Below, piece by piece: positions 44,333-53,239 of a stretch of DNA of 63,260 nt (position 1 is the stretch's first letter; every line of letters starts with the position of its first letter). Source of the DNA: Lachnospiraceae bacterium (lineage in GTDB: Bacteria; Bacillota; Clostridia; Lachnospirales; Lachnospiraceae); contig SVEG01000020.1 of the NCBI GenBank assembly GCA_015057505.1, positions 1 to 63,260 of the forward strand. Direction: 5' to 3'. A program made the translations under genes and the position numbers. The notes beneath the pieces were generated by a model. It searched no databases. It saw only the letters and a program-made list of their open reading frames with translations, and was not told where the DNA came from.

Positions 44333-46897
44333 ATGAAGTTATTTGAGAAAATATTCGGAACACACAGCCAAAGAGAAATCAAGATGGTAACACCTATCGT
44401 TGAGAAGATAGTGTCTTACCGTGATGCGATGATGGCACTCAGTGATGAACAACTTAGGGGTAAAACAGACGAATTTAAGAAGAGACTTGCAGACGGAGAG
44501 ACACTTGATGATCTTCTTCCGGAAGCATATGCGGTAGTTAGGGAGGCTGCGAGAAGAGTACTTAATACAGAGCATTTCCCGGTACAGTTATATGGTGGTA
44601 TTTTTCTTCATCAGGGACGCATCTCTGAGATGAAGACAGGTGAAGGTAAGACACAGACCTGTTTGCTCCCGGCATATCTTAATGCACTTGAAGGCAAGGG
44701 TGTTCATGTAGTTACCGTTAATGAATATCTTGCACAGCGTGATGCCGAGTGGATGGGACAGGTTCACAGATTCCTCGGACTTACCGTAGGTGTGTCACTT
44801 GCCGGTATGTCAAGTGATGAGAAGAGAGAGGCTTATAATTGCGATATCACATACGTTACCAATAATGAGGTTGGTTTTGATTATCTTCGTGACAATATGG
44901 TGCTTTATAAGAAGCAGCTTGTTTTAAGAGACCTCCATTATGCGATTATTGATGAGGTTGACTCCGTTTTGATTGATGAGGCAAGAACTCCTCTTATTAT
45001 TTCAGGTCAGAGCGGCAAGTCTACCAAGCTTTACGAAGTTGCTGATATTTTTGCAAGGCAGCTTACCAAGGGTTCTGCCAAGGAACTCAGTAAGATGGAT
45101 ATAATTATGGGCGAAGAGTTTACCGAAGAAGGAGACTTTGTCGTTAATGAGAAGGAGAAGAATGTTGTTCTTACAGCCGAGGGCGTTACCAAGGCAGAGA
45201 AGTTTTTCCAGATAGACAACCTTGCAGATGCAGAGAATCTTGAGATTCAGCACAATATTATCCTTGCTCTTAAGGCACATAACCTTATGTTTAAGGATCA
45301 GGACTATGTTGTAAAAGACAACGAGGTTCTTATTGTAGATGAATTTACGGGACGTGTAATGCCGGGAAGAAGATATTCTGACGGTTTACATCAGGCTATC
45401 GAGGCCAAGGAGCATGTTAAGGTTAAGCGAGAGAGCAAGACCCTCGCGACGATTACTTTCCAGAACTTCTTCAATCGTTACAAGAAGAAGGCGGGTATGA
45501 CAGGTACCGCTCTTACTGAGGAGCAGGAGTTCAGGGATATTTACGGCATGGATGTAGTTGAGGTGCCGACCAACAGGCCTGTGGCGCGTATCGATTTACA
45601 GGATGCTATTTATAAGACAAGAAAAGAAAAACTTAACGCAGTAGTTAATGCCATAGAAGAAGCTCATAAGAAGGGACAGCCCGTACTTGTGGGTACAATT
45701 ACAATAGAAGCTTCAGAGGAAGTAAGTGCTTTGCTTAAAAAGAGAGGAGTTCCGCATAAGGTACTCAATGCGAAGTTCCATGAGATGGAAGCTGAGATTA
45801 TCGCGGATGCAGGTATCCACGGTGCAGTTACGATTGCAACCAACATGGCAGGTCGTGGTACCGATATTAAACTTGACGAGGAATCCAAGGCTGCAGGCGG
45901 TCTTAAGGTTATCGGTACTGAGCGTCATGAGTCGAGACGTATTGATAATCAGCTCCGTGGTCGTTCCGGTCGTCAGGGTGATGTCGGTGAGTCAAGATTT
46001 TATCTTTCACTTGAGGATGATATTTTACGTTTGTTCGGTTCGGAGAGACTTATGGCGGTATTTAACGCGCTTGGTGTACCGGAGAACGAAGAGATTGAGC
46101 ATAAGATGCTCACCAATACAATTGAGAAGGCTCAGAAGAAGATCGAGTACAACAATTTCGGTATCAGAAAGAATTTGCTTGAGTATGACCAGGTTATGAA
46201 TGAGCAACGAGAGATTATTTATGCCGAGAGAAGACGTGTTCTTGACGGCGAGAGCATGAGAGATGTTATTTATAAGATGATTACCGACACGGTAGAGAGC
46301 ATGGTTGACAGAACCATCGGTGATGATCAGTCAACCGAAGAATGGGATCTTACTGAGTTAAATACACAGCTTTTGTCCATAATTCCCGTAGAGCCGGTTA
46401 TTCTTGATGATGTGCGCAAGATGAAGAAGGCTGAACTTAAGCAGATGCTTAAGGAGAAGGCAGTTAAGCTTTACGAGGCTAAGGAAGCTGAATTTTCTGA
46501 TGCTGAGCAGATTCGTGAGCTTGAGCGTGTAATTCTTCTTAAGGTTATAGACCGTAAATGGATGGATCATATCGATGATATGGATCAGTTAAGACAGGGT
46601 ATCGGTCTTCAGGCATACGGTCAGAGAGATCCGCTTGTTGAGTATAAGATGAGTGGTTATGATATGTTTGACGGTCTCACAGAGAATATCAGACTTGATA
46701 CGGTAAGACTTATGCTTAATGTAAGAGTTGAGCAGAATATTGAGCGTGAGCAGGTTGCCAAGGTTACGGGTACCAATAAGGATGACTCGGCAGTTAAGAC
46801 ACCTGTTAAGCGTGCCAACGACAAGGTATATCCCAATGATCCGTGTCCGTGCGGTTCAGGTAAGAAATATAAACAGTGCTGCGGAAGACTCGGCTAA
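44333..46897 (+). CDS. secA: Preprotein translocase ATPase SecA
   Basis: 854 residues. It drives proteins through SecYEG. Walker A in [21 protein letters not shown]-type [18 protein letters not shown], preprotein cross-linking domain, second motor domain ([23 protein letters not shown]), scaffold/wing regions and a C-terminal SEC-C zinc motif [14 protein letters not shown]. Full length. Followed by prfB with a 33-base gap, the standard Firmicute arrangement. Confidence 0.99.
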   Translation: MKLFEKIFGTHSQREIKMVTPIVEKIVSYRDAMMALSDEQLRGKTDEFKKRLADGETLDDLLPEAYAVVREAARRVLNTEHFPVQLYGGIFLHQGRISEMKTGEGKTQTCLLPAYLNALEGKGVHVVTVNEYLAQRDAEWMGQVHRFLGLTVGVSLAGMSSDEKREAYNCDITYVTNNEVGFDYLRDNMVLYKKQLVLRDLHYAIIDEVDSVLIDEARTPLIISGQSGKSTKLYEVADIFARQLTKGSAKELSKMDIIMGEEFTEEGDFVVNEKEKNVVLTAEGVTKAEKFFQIDNLADAENLEIQHNIILALKAHNLMFKDQDYVVKDNEVLIVDEFTGRVMPGRRYSDGLHQAIEAKEHVKVKRESKTLATITFQNFFNRYKKKAGMTGTALTEEQEFRDIYGMDVVEVPTNRPVARIDLQDAIYKTRKEKLNAVVNAIEEAHKKGQPVLVGTITIEASEEVSALLKKRGVPHKVLNAKFHEMEAEIIADAGIHGAVTIATNMAGRGTDIKLDEESKAAGGLKVIGTERHESRRIDNQLRGRSGRQGDVGESRFYLSLEDDILRLFGSERLMAVFNALGVPENEEIEHKMLTNTIEKAQKKIEYNNFGIRKNLLEYDQVMNEQREIIYAERRRVLDGESMRDVIYKMITDTVESMVDRTIGDDQSTEEWDLTELNTQLLSIIPVEPVILDDVRKMKKAELKQMLKEKAVKLYEAKEAEFSDAEQIRELERVILLKVIDRKWMDHIDDMDQLRQGIGLQAYGQRDPLVEYKMSGYDMFDGLTENIRLDTVRLMLNVRVEQNIEREQVAKVTGTNKDDSAVKTPVKRANDKVYPNDPCPCGSGKKYKQCCGRLG

Positions 46898-46930
46898 GCA
46901 TTGTAAGAATTTTTAAAAGTAGGTGAAATA

Positions 46931-48050
46931 ATGGTAGAACTTGATCAGGCGAAATTTACCCTGAATACGTACAGAACACCATTGGCGGAAGTAAGGGATT
47001 CACTTTGACTTAGAACATAAGTCAAGACGAATTGCAGAACTTGAGAGAACGATGGAAGAACCTGATTTCTGGAATGATGCACAGGCCTCACAGGAGGCTA
47101 TGAAGGAGCTCAAAGCTCTTAAGGATGTAGTAGACGGATATAAGAGACTGGAATCGCAGTTTGAGGATATCGAAGTGCTGATTGAGATGGGCTATGAGGA
47201 GAATGATGAGACTATTGCCACAGAGGTGCAGGAGGAACTTGATAAGTTTATAGAAGAGTTCGAAGAGCTTAGAATAGGTACCCTACTTTCCGGTGAGTAT
47301 GATAAGGACAATGCAATCCTTACACTGCATGCGGGAGCAGGTGGAACAGAAGCCTGTGACTGGGTGTCCATGCTTTACAGGATGTATACACGCTGGGCGG
47401 AGAAGAAAGGCTTTACACTGGAGGTACTTGATTATCTTGACGGAGATGAGGCCGGCATCAAGTCCGTGACGGTACAGATTAACGGAGTGAATGCTTTCGG
47501 GTATCTTAAGTCCGAGAGAGGAATTCATCGATTAGTGAGAATTTCTCCGTTTAATGCGAACGGCAAGAGACAGACGTCTTTTGCATCCTGTGATGTTATG
47601 CCGGATATCGAGGAGGACCTTGATATTGATATAAGGGACGAGGATTTGCGTATCGACACGTATCGTTCAAGCGGTGCAGGAGGTCAGCATGTCAATAAGA
47701 CGTCTTCTGCTATACGTATTACGCATCTTCCTACAGGAATCGTGGTGCAGTGCCAGAATGAACGTTCACAGCTTCAGAACAAGGATAAGGCCATGAAGAT
47801 GCTCAAGGCGAAGCTTTATTTGCTTAAGCAGCAGGAGAATGCCGAGAAGGTTTCTGACATACGAGGCGAGGTCAAGGACATTGGTTGGGGTAACCAGATA
47901 CGTTCTTATGTAATGCAGCCATACACAATGGTAAAGGATCACCGTACGAACGAAGAGAGCAGTAATGTGTCCGGTGTTATGGACGGTAATATAGATGCTT
48001 ATATCGGTGCATATTTAAGATGGATAAATACAAAAAAAGATAAGGAGTGA
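46931..48050 (+). CDS. prfB: Peptide chain release factor 2 with programmed +1 frameshift
   Basis: Two frames must be joined: 46931-47005 (25 codons, MVELDQAKFTLNTY...) and 47007-48050, giving 372 residues, normal for RF2. The shift site is CTT TGA C (47003-47009), with the Shine-Dalgarno-like AAGG (46993-46996) upstream; ribosomes slip +1 when RF2 is scarce at its own UGA stop, an autoregulatory loop known in many bacteria. The main frame has SSGAGGQHVNKTSSAIRITH with the catalytic GGQ. An ATG at 47052 is internal, not the start. cheW overlaps its end. Confidence 0.97.
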
Positions 48051-48055
48051 TTTCT

Positions 48056-48532
48056 ATGGCAGAAATGCAGATTATCGTATTTAAAGTAGGAGAGGAAGTC
48101 TACGGTGCAGATGTTACTTACATTAAAGGTATCGAGAAGATGCTGCCTATTGTGCGTGTACCTACCAGTGTTCCGCACGTGCTCGGAGTAGTTAACTTAA
48201 GAGGCAAGGTGCTTCCCGTACTTAGTCTTCAGAGCAAGTTTGGAGTTGGTACAGGTAAGGATGTTACCGACGAATCCAGATTCCTTATTGTTAGTTATGA
48301 TGATATGGATGTTGCTCTTTTTGTAGACGAGGTATCCGAGATTGAGACGATAAGTGAAGAAAATTACTTCGATACACCGCTTATAGTAAAGAGTGCCGAT
48401 ACGGAATATGTTAAGGCTATCATCAATAATGGTAAGAGACTTATCGTGCTTATCGACCATATGAACCTTATTCCTGTAGAGAGTCAGGATAAGATGAAGG
48501 ATATTCTTAAAGACGATAAGAAGGAAGAGTAG
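48056..48532 (+). CDS. CheW-like chemotaxis coupling protein
   Basis: 158 residues from ATG 48056 (AAGGAGTGA overlaps the prfB stop and is correctly spaced). The CheW domain covers most of it: QIIVFKVGEEVYGADVTYIKGIEK, PTSVPHVLGVVNLRGKVLPVLSL and FVDEVSEIETISEENY. CheW links receptors to CheA. No other chemotaxis gene is near, so it is an orphan in prfB's transcription unit; it may serve a dispersed chemotaxis system. Confidence 0.92.
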   Translation: MAEMQIIVFKVGEEVYGADVTYIKGIEKMLPIVRVPTSVPHVLGVVNLRGKVLPVLSLQSKFGVGTGKDVTDESRFLIVSYDDMDVALFVDEVSEIETISEENYFDTPLIVKSADTEYVKAIINNGKRLIVLIDHMNLIPVESQDKMKDILKDDKKEE

Positions 48533-48543
48533 ATATGTTATAA

Positions 48544-48572
48544 CGCCCGGTGATATCACCGGGTGTTTTTTG
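48544..48572 (+). terminator. Terminator of prfB-cheW
   Basis: CCCGGTGATATCACCGGG is a self-complementary stem followed by TGTTTTTTG. Confidence 0.88.
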
Positions 48573-48672
48573 TGCAATTTAGTGGTTGCATATTTAAAAT
48601 AAATGTGATAATATCTCTCTATGATAAACAAGTGTATTTCACAGACGGACGTTTTGCGATGGGAGGGATGGT

Positions 48673-49110
48673 ATGTCAGACAAATATTATGTTGTTAATC
48701 AGAGGGCTGTGCCGGAGGTTCTTCTTAAGGTAGTAGAGGCTAAGAGGCTTATGGACATGGATAAGTCGATGCCGGTTCAGAAGGCTACGGAGATAGTCGG
48801 CATAAGCAGAAGCTCTTTTTATAAGTACAAGGATGACATTGAACCGTTCCATGAGAATGCGAAGGGACGTACGGTTACTTTCGTCCTGCAGATAGACGAC
48901 AGACCGGGACTTCTATCATCAGTGCTTAAGCTTATTGCAGAAAGTCATGCCAATATTCTTACGATACATCAGACTATTCCGATTAACGGAGTTGCATCAC
49001 TTACAGTAAGTGTCGAGATTTTGGCAAATTCGGGAGATGCTTCCGAGATGGTTGAGAGTATTAAAGCTCAAAGTGGTGTACACTATTTAAAAATATTATC
49101 AAAGGAATGA
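48673..49110 (+). CDS. ACT-domain protein PheB-like (UPF0735)
   Basis: 145 residues. An N-terminal helix-turn-helix-like part (MPVQKATEIVGISRSSFYKYKDDI) and a C-terminal ACT domain (VTFVLQIDDRPGLLSSVLKLIAES, NILTIHQTIPINGVASLTVSVE). ACT domains sense amino acids. It sits 38 bases before homoserine dehydrogenase, as often seen, and may control that pathway. RBS GGGAGGG. Confidence 0.9.
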   Translation: MSDKYYVVNQRAVPEVLLKVVEAKRLMDMDKSMPVQKATEIVGISRSSFYKYKDDIEPFHENAKGRTVTFVLQIDDRPGLLSSVLKLIAESHANILTIHQTIPINGVASLTVSVEILANSGDASEMVESIKAQSGVHYLKILSKE

Positions 49111-49148
49111 TTCTGTTGTATTTAATGGTAGCAGAATAGGAGGTTATT

Positions 49149-50357
49149 ATGGCAAAGGTAGCAGTTTTAGGATACGGCACAGTTGGTTCAGGTGTTGTAG
49201 ATGTTTTGGAATTTAACAGGGACATAATTGCACAGCGTGCTAAGGAAAAGATTGATGTGAAGTATGTTCTTGATTTGAGGGATTTCCCCGGAGATAAAGT
49301 AGAAAAGATGCTCGTTCATGATTTTGATACTATTGTAAATGATGACGAGGTTGAAATAGTTGCTGAGGTTCTGGGTGGTGTTAAGTTTGCTTATCCGTAT
49401 GTAAAAGCATCACTTGAGAACGGAAAGAGCGTAGTAACATCTAACAAAGAGCTTGTTGCAAAGTACGGTGCAGAGCTTCTTACGATTGCAAAAGAGAAAA
49501 ATGTTAACTTTTTCTTTGAGGCAAGTGTAGGTGGAGGTATTCCGATTATCAGACCTCTTAATGAGTGTTTGACAGCAGAGGAAATCTGCGAAATCACAGG
49601 TATCCTCAATGGTACAACTAACTACATCCTTACTAAGATGAGCAAGGAAGGTCTTGATTTCGGTACTGTTTTAAAGGATGCACAGGACAAAGGCTATGCA
49701 GAGCGCAATCCTGAAGCAGATGTTGAAGGCTATGACGCATGTAGAAAGATTGCGATTCTTACATCACTTGCCTTTGGTAAGCAGGTTGATTTTGAAGATA
49801 TTTATACAGAAGGTATTACATCAATTACACCTGATGATATTAAGCTTGCAGCAAGCATCGGTCGTTCAATTAAGCTTCTTGCTTCAAGCAAGTGCGTGGA
49901 TGGCAACGTGTATGCGATGGTAACCCCCGGTATGATAACAAATGAGCATCCGCTTTACGGTGTTGAAGATGTATTCAATGCTGTAATGGTTGAGGGTAAT
50001 ATGGTTGGCAGAACAATGTTTTACGGTAAAGGCGCAGGTAAGCTCCCGACTGCAAGCGCAGTTGTTGCTGATATTGTTGCCGCAGTTAAGAATAAAGACA
50101 GACATATTGAGGTTAAGTGGGATACCGATAAACTTGCACTTTCAGATATTTCTTCTTCTGCAAAACAGTTTTTCGTAAGAATTGCAGATACAGAAGAATC
50201 CCGCATCGAAGCAGAGAAGATTTTCGGTGTTGAGGAATTTATTCGTGCAGAAGGTGCAGTGGATTGTGCGTTTGTAACAGGGGTTATGACAGAAGCGCAG
50301 TTCGCAGAAAAGGAAGCTAAGCTTACGGGAATCCGTAACAGAATCCGTTTACAGTAA
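49149..50357 (+). CDS. hom: Homoserine dehydrogenase
   Basis: 402 residues. Converts aspartate semialdehyde to homoserine, the branch to threonine and methionine. NAD(P) motif VLGYGTVGSGVVDVLE, catalytic region FFEASVGGGIPIIRPLNECL, GILNGTTNYILTKM, and DAQDKGYAERNPEADVEGYDACRKIAIL with the catalytic Asp/Lys region. The last 80 residues form an ACT-like domain. RBS AGGAGG. Preceded by an ACT regulator gene. Confidence 0.96.
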   Translation: MAKVAVLGYGTVGSGVVDVLEFNRDIIAQRAKEKIDVKYVLDLRDFPGDKVEKMLVHDFDTIVNDDEVEIVAEVLGGVKFAYPYVKASLENGKSVVTSNKELVAKYGAELLTIAKEKNVNFFFEASVGGGIPIIRPLNECLTAEEICEITGILNGTTNYILTKMSKEGLDFGTVLKDAQDKGYAERNPEADVEGYDACRKIAILTSLAFGKQVDFEDIYTEGITSITPDDIKLAASIGRSIKLLASSKCVDGNVYAMVTPGMITNEHPLYGVEDVFNAVMVEGNMVGRTMFYGKGAGKLPTASAVVADIVAAVKNKDRHIEVKWDTDKLALSDISSSAKQFFVRIADTEESRIEAEKIFGVEEFIRAEGAVDCAFVTGVMTEAQFAEKEAKLTGIRNRIRLQ

Positions 50358-50372
50358 AGTAGGGAGTTTGAT

Positions 50373-50801
50373 TTGGAGAATCAAAGAAAAGAACTTACAG
50401 CTGAGACAGCATTTTTTGTTGTAGGAATTATTTTGGCGGCGATTGCAATAGTGATTGCCGCCTTGTTTGCCTTGTTTCCGGAAATGTTTGCAAGGTTTAG
50501 GTTTCCGTGTATGTTTCATGAAATCACAGGACTATATTGTCCCGGGTGTGGGGGCACAAGAGCGGTTAAAGCGCTCCTTGGCGGACATGTTGTAAACTCT
50601 TTTTTGTATAATCCGGTGGTGATTTACAGCGTGGTCATGTACATCTGGTTTATGGGTTCTCAGTTTCTCGAACGTCTGACGGGCGGTAAGGTAAAAGGCC
50701 TTAAATACAGGCACCTATATTTATGGCTCGCGCTTGTAATAGTAGTGGTCAATTGTCTTATTCGTAATACGTTATTAGTAAAGTGTGGTATATCCTTGTA
50801 A
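50373..50801 (+). CDS. DUF2752 family membrane protein
   Basis: 142 residues from TTG 50373 (AGGGAG upstream). Family signature MFHEITGLYCPGCGGTRAVKAL, then LYNPVVIYSVVMYIWF; three transmembrane segments (about residues 15-38, 82-103 and 117-137). The CPxCGGTR motif may bind metal or nucleic acid, but the function is unknown. Directly after hom, perhaps co-transcribed. Confidence 0.9.
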   Translation: MENQRKELTAETAFFVVGIILAAIAIVIAALFALFPEMFARFRFPCMFHEITGLYCPGCGGTRAVKALLGGHVVNSFLYNPVVIYSVVMYIWFMGSQFLERLTGGKVKGLKYRHLYLWLALVIVVVNCLIRNTLLVKCGISL

Positions 50802-50903
50802 AAGAAATTGATGTATGATAAAATATTGACAAATGGCAGAAAGACATGAGCGATTTGCAGATTATCGTAACTCTGCCAATTATGATGTTTTTGGAGGAAA
50901 AAT

Positions 50904-51986
50904 ATGAGCTTTATTAAAACACCTATAAGTGATGGTAATTATTCAACACTTCTCGGAATGAACGGAGGGTGTCCGGAGAGCCCTGACGGAAGTACAATTG
51001 TATATGCAAGAAAGCCAAGTCTCACAGAGTCCTACACGGAAATGTGGGTTTGTGACAGAGATTTGCAAAATCATAGAAAAGTTTTTGAACTATATTGTGG
51101 TAATCATAACGGACCGTCCGCGTCTTTTGTTGATAATGACAGAATTGTATTCCGTGGCGGAAGCGATATTAAGTTGCCGATTTTCTATATTTTTAATATT
51201 AAGACCAATAAGGTTGAGTGGGGGCCGATAGTAGGTAAGGAGAGTCATTGTGCACAACAGAACCATTTTCCATTCAGCGTAACAGAGGCACATATCGGTA
51301 AGAATGAGCAGTATCCTCAGATTGATGAAGTTGCTGTTTATGATTTGGATTGTGATACCGGTGAGGTTGTTAAGATAATGTCTCTTGTAGAGATGAAGAA
51401 TTATCTTGAGGAACTTGGATATAAGACTACAGAGTATACAACGGCCGTGAGTCATGTACAGTATAACCCGGCCAGAACTGCAGTTATGATGCGTGTAGGT
51501 CTTGCAGATAAGGATGCCGTACTTGTGGGGTATGATCTTGTTAAGAAGGAGTATCATCTTATCCCTAACAAGCCCGTTCATCAGCTTTGGTTTGATAACG
51601 AGACATATATCGCGGTATACCAGTATCATGACGGTGAAAGATGGCACATGGACAAGAGCCGAATCAATCGTTACAGCATGGATGGCGAGATATTAGAGAC
51701 TCTCGGTGGTATCGGTAATCACGTTGACTTCTCCAAGGATGGCAAGTATGTTACAGGCGACAGTATGTATCCGGACGAAGAACTCAAGGTATTCCTTTAC
51801 AAGCGTGGCCAAGTTGAGCCTATTGCAGAACTTGATTCTCACAATTTCCAACACTGCGGCTGGAAACTAAATATACATACCAATCCCAGCTTTTCATGGG
51901 ATGGCAAACGTATCTACTTTAATAGACCTGTAAGCGAAGAAAAAGCATCAGCTATGTTCGTAGATATCAGTGATTTAATTAAATAA
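50904..51986 (+). CDS. Beta-propeller protein, oligogalacturonate-lyase/PD40-like
   Basis: 360 residues with no signal peptide. Repeated segments resemble PD40/WD40-like blades (SPDGSTIVYARKP, ASFVDNDRIVFRGG, NPARTAVMMRVG, VDFSKDGKYVTGD, PSFSWDGKRIYFNRP). Such cytoplasmic propellers include family PL22 oligogalacturonate lyases, which use histidines to bind metal; several His are present (GNHNGP, GNHVDF, HNFQHCGW), but I cannot confirm the active site. RBS GGAGG before ATG 50904. Confidence 0.7.
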   Translation: MSFIKTPISDGNYSTLLGMNGGCPESPDGSTIVYARKPSLTESYTEMWVCDRDLQNHRKVFELYCGNHNGPSASFVDNDRIVFRGGSDIKLPIFYIFNIKTNKVEWGPIVGKESHCAQQNHFPFSVTEAHIGKNEQYPQIDEVAVYDLDCDTGEVVKIMSLVEMKNYLEELGYKTTEYTTAVSHVQYNPARTAVMMRVGLADKDAVLVGYDLVKKEYHLIPNKPVHQLWFDNETYIAVYQYHDGERWHMDKSRINRYSMDGEILETLGGIGNHVDFSKDGKYVTGDSMYPDEELKVFLYKRGQVEPIAELDSHNFQHCGWKLNIHTNPSFSWDGKRIYFNRPVSEEKASAMFVDISDLIK

Positions 51987-51990
51987 TTAA

Positions 51991-52025
51991 CAGGGACTGC
52001 CAAATGCGCAGTCCCTGCTTTTTTA
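51991..52025 (+). terminator. Terminator of the beta-propeller gene
   Basis: CAGGGACTGC pairs with GCAGTCCCTG, followed by CTTTTTTA. It abuts palindrome copy 5. Confidence 0.92.
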
Positions 52026-52026
52026 T

Positions 52027-52637
52027 GAAACATCCCACACAATAAACAGGTTCTGTATGGCAGATTGGCGCTTATTATATGTCGTTTTTCTCGCAACATT
52101 TTACGGTTTTAAGAAGAACTAAGGCTTTTTGCTTTCCACCCTTCGATTTTGTGCCGCTCCGTTAAACTCGCGGAATTGAAGAAGTTCTAGAATGTCAGGA
52201 GCTAGTATATTTTAATTTATAGTTTGCGAAGACAACATAGACCTTTAGCAGAACTTACTTTACAAATGCTTCGATGAAGCACGCCCCGCAAACTTTGTCT
52301 GAGTAACAAGGTGATAGAAAGATTATGGCTTGCTTGGATTCTTGAAATCACCTTGTTACGAGTTGGTGGAGGGGCGTGCTAATAAAACATCGAAGCATGT
52401 AAAGTCTAGTTCTGCTTAAGGGCGTAGAGTTGCGAGCAAAACTATAAATTAAAATATACTAGCTCCTGACATTTCTGAACTTTCATTCAATTCCTCTCAA
52501 ACAACTCTGCGCGGCACAATTAGGTGGAAAGCTTAAAAAGCCAAGTTCCTCTAAAAACCTCTTGTTGCCTTCGAAAAACGACATATAATAAGCGCCAATC
52601 TGCCATACAGAACCTGTTTATTGTGAGGGATGTTTTC
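52027..52637. repeat. Long palindromic intergenic element, copy 5 (reverse, with nested forward module)
   Basis: The largest copy (611 bp), between convergent genes. Outer helix (52031-52091 with 52570-52632) is copy-specific (GGCAGATTGGCGCTTATT). The conserved module is in reverse orientation (GTGCCGCTCCGTTAAACTC at 52151-52169; right half CTCAAACAACTCTGCGCGG). A perfect 30-bp copy-specific helix (52194-52223 with 52441-52470) follows. Inside it, in place of the second core, is another module in forward orientation: left GACAACATAGACCTTTAG and TTTGTCTGAGTAAC, right ACGAGTTGGTGG, GGGGCGTGC and GTTGCGAG, capped by a 13-bp hairpin (52302-52361). Confidence 0.85.
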
Positions 52638-52643
52638 GCAAAG

Positions 52644-52669
52644 AAAAAGGGCTGCATTTGGCAGCCCAT
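52644..52669 (-). terminator. Terminator of the DUF4190-like gene
   Basis: GGGCTGC pairs with GCAGCCC around CATTTG; on the - strand it is followed by TTTTTCTTT. Lies 13 bases beyond the stop. Confidence 0.9.
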
Positions 52670-52681
52670 GTTGGTTAATGA

Positions 52682-53095
52682 TTAATACTGAAAATCTGTA
52701 TAACCGTTCATGATATCTTCGTACATTTTCATGTATTCGGACATCATCTGCTGTCCTGCGGGTGAGTACATGAAAACTATGATATAAACGAAGTACAGGA
52801 TAAGTCCGAGAATAGATACGATACAAAGGATGAGACCGATGATTCGCATGGCGTTCCATTCGTGTCCGTTCTTGGTTGTAATGATTGCAAAAACGATACC
52901 GATGATTGCTGTTACAATCGGAATGGGTACACAACAGCAAATGCATGAACTTAAAAGTGCCATGATTGCGGACACAATACCGAGAACAAGTACCGTTGTA
53001 TCATGATTTTTCCCGAGCGGTTGCTGTGGTGTATCGTATATGGGCTGCTGTTGCCAGACATCCTGATTAAAATCGTTGTTTGAATTGTTATCCAT
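52682..53095 (-). CDS. DUF4190-like small membrane protein
   Basis: 137 residues from the ATG at 53095, chosen because GGAGGATATAAATA lies upstream; a longer reading would add 17 residues. An Asn/Gln/Pro-rich N-terminal tail (NNNSNNDFNQD..., PIYDTPQQPLGKNHD), then two or three hydrophobic segments (about residues 33-70 with CICCCVPIP, and 82-108). This is the layout of the DUF4190 family, often found near secreted or stress proteins. Function unknown. Confidence 0.72.
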   Translation of the reverse strand: MDNNSNNDFNQDVWQQQPIYDTPQQPLGKNHDTTVLVLGIVSAIMALLSSCICCCVPIPIVTAIIGIVFAIITTKNGHEWNAMRIIGLILCIVSILGLILYFVYIIVFMYSPAGQQMMSEYMKMYEDIMNGYTDFQY

Positions 53096-53239
53096 ATTAT
53101 TTATATCCTCCTGTGTATATTTTTGCGAATAAAATAAGTATATCATGTTATGAAAAAGATTACAATTATTTCTTGCCTGAAATTTCCGCTTGATTTATAA
53201 TATAGAGGTATTTAGTTTTTTAGAACGAGGAGACAGACA

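Noticed and set aside
47052-48050. prfB starting at the ATG at 47052
   Set aside because: The upstream frame has a normal RF2 N-terminus and the standard frameshift signal, so this ATG is internal.
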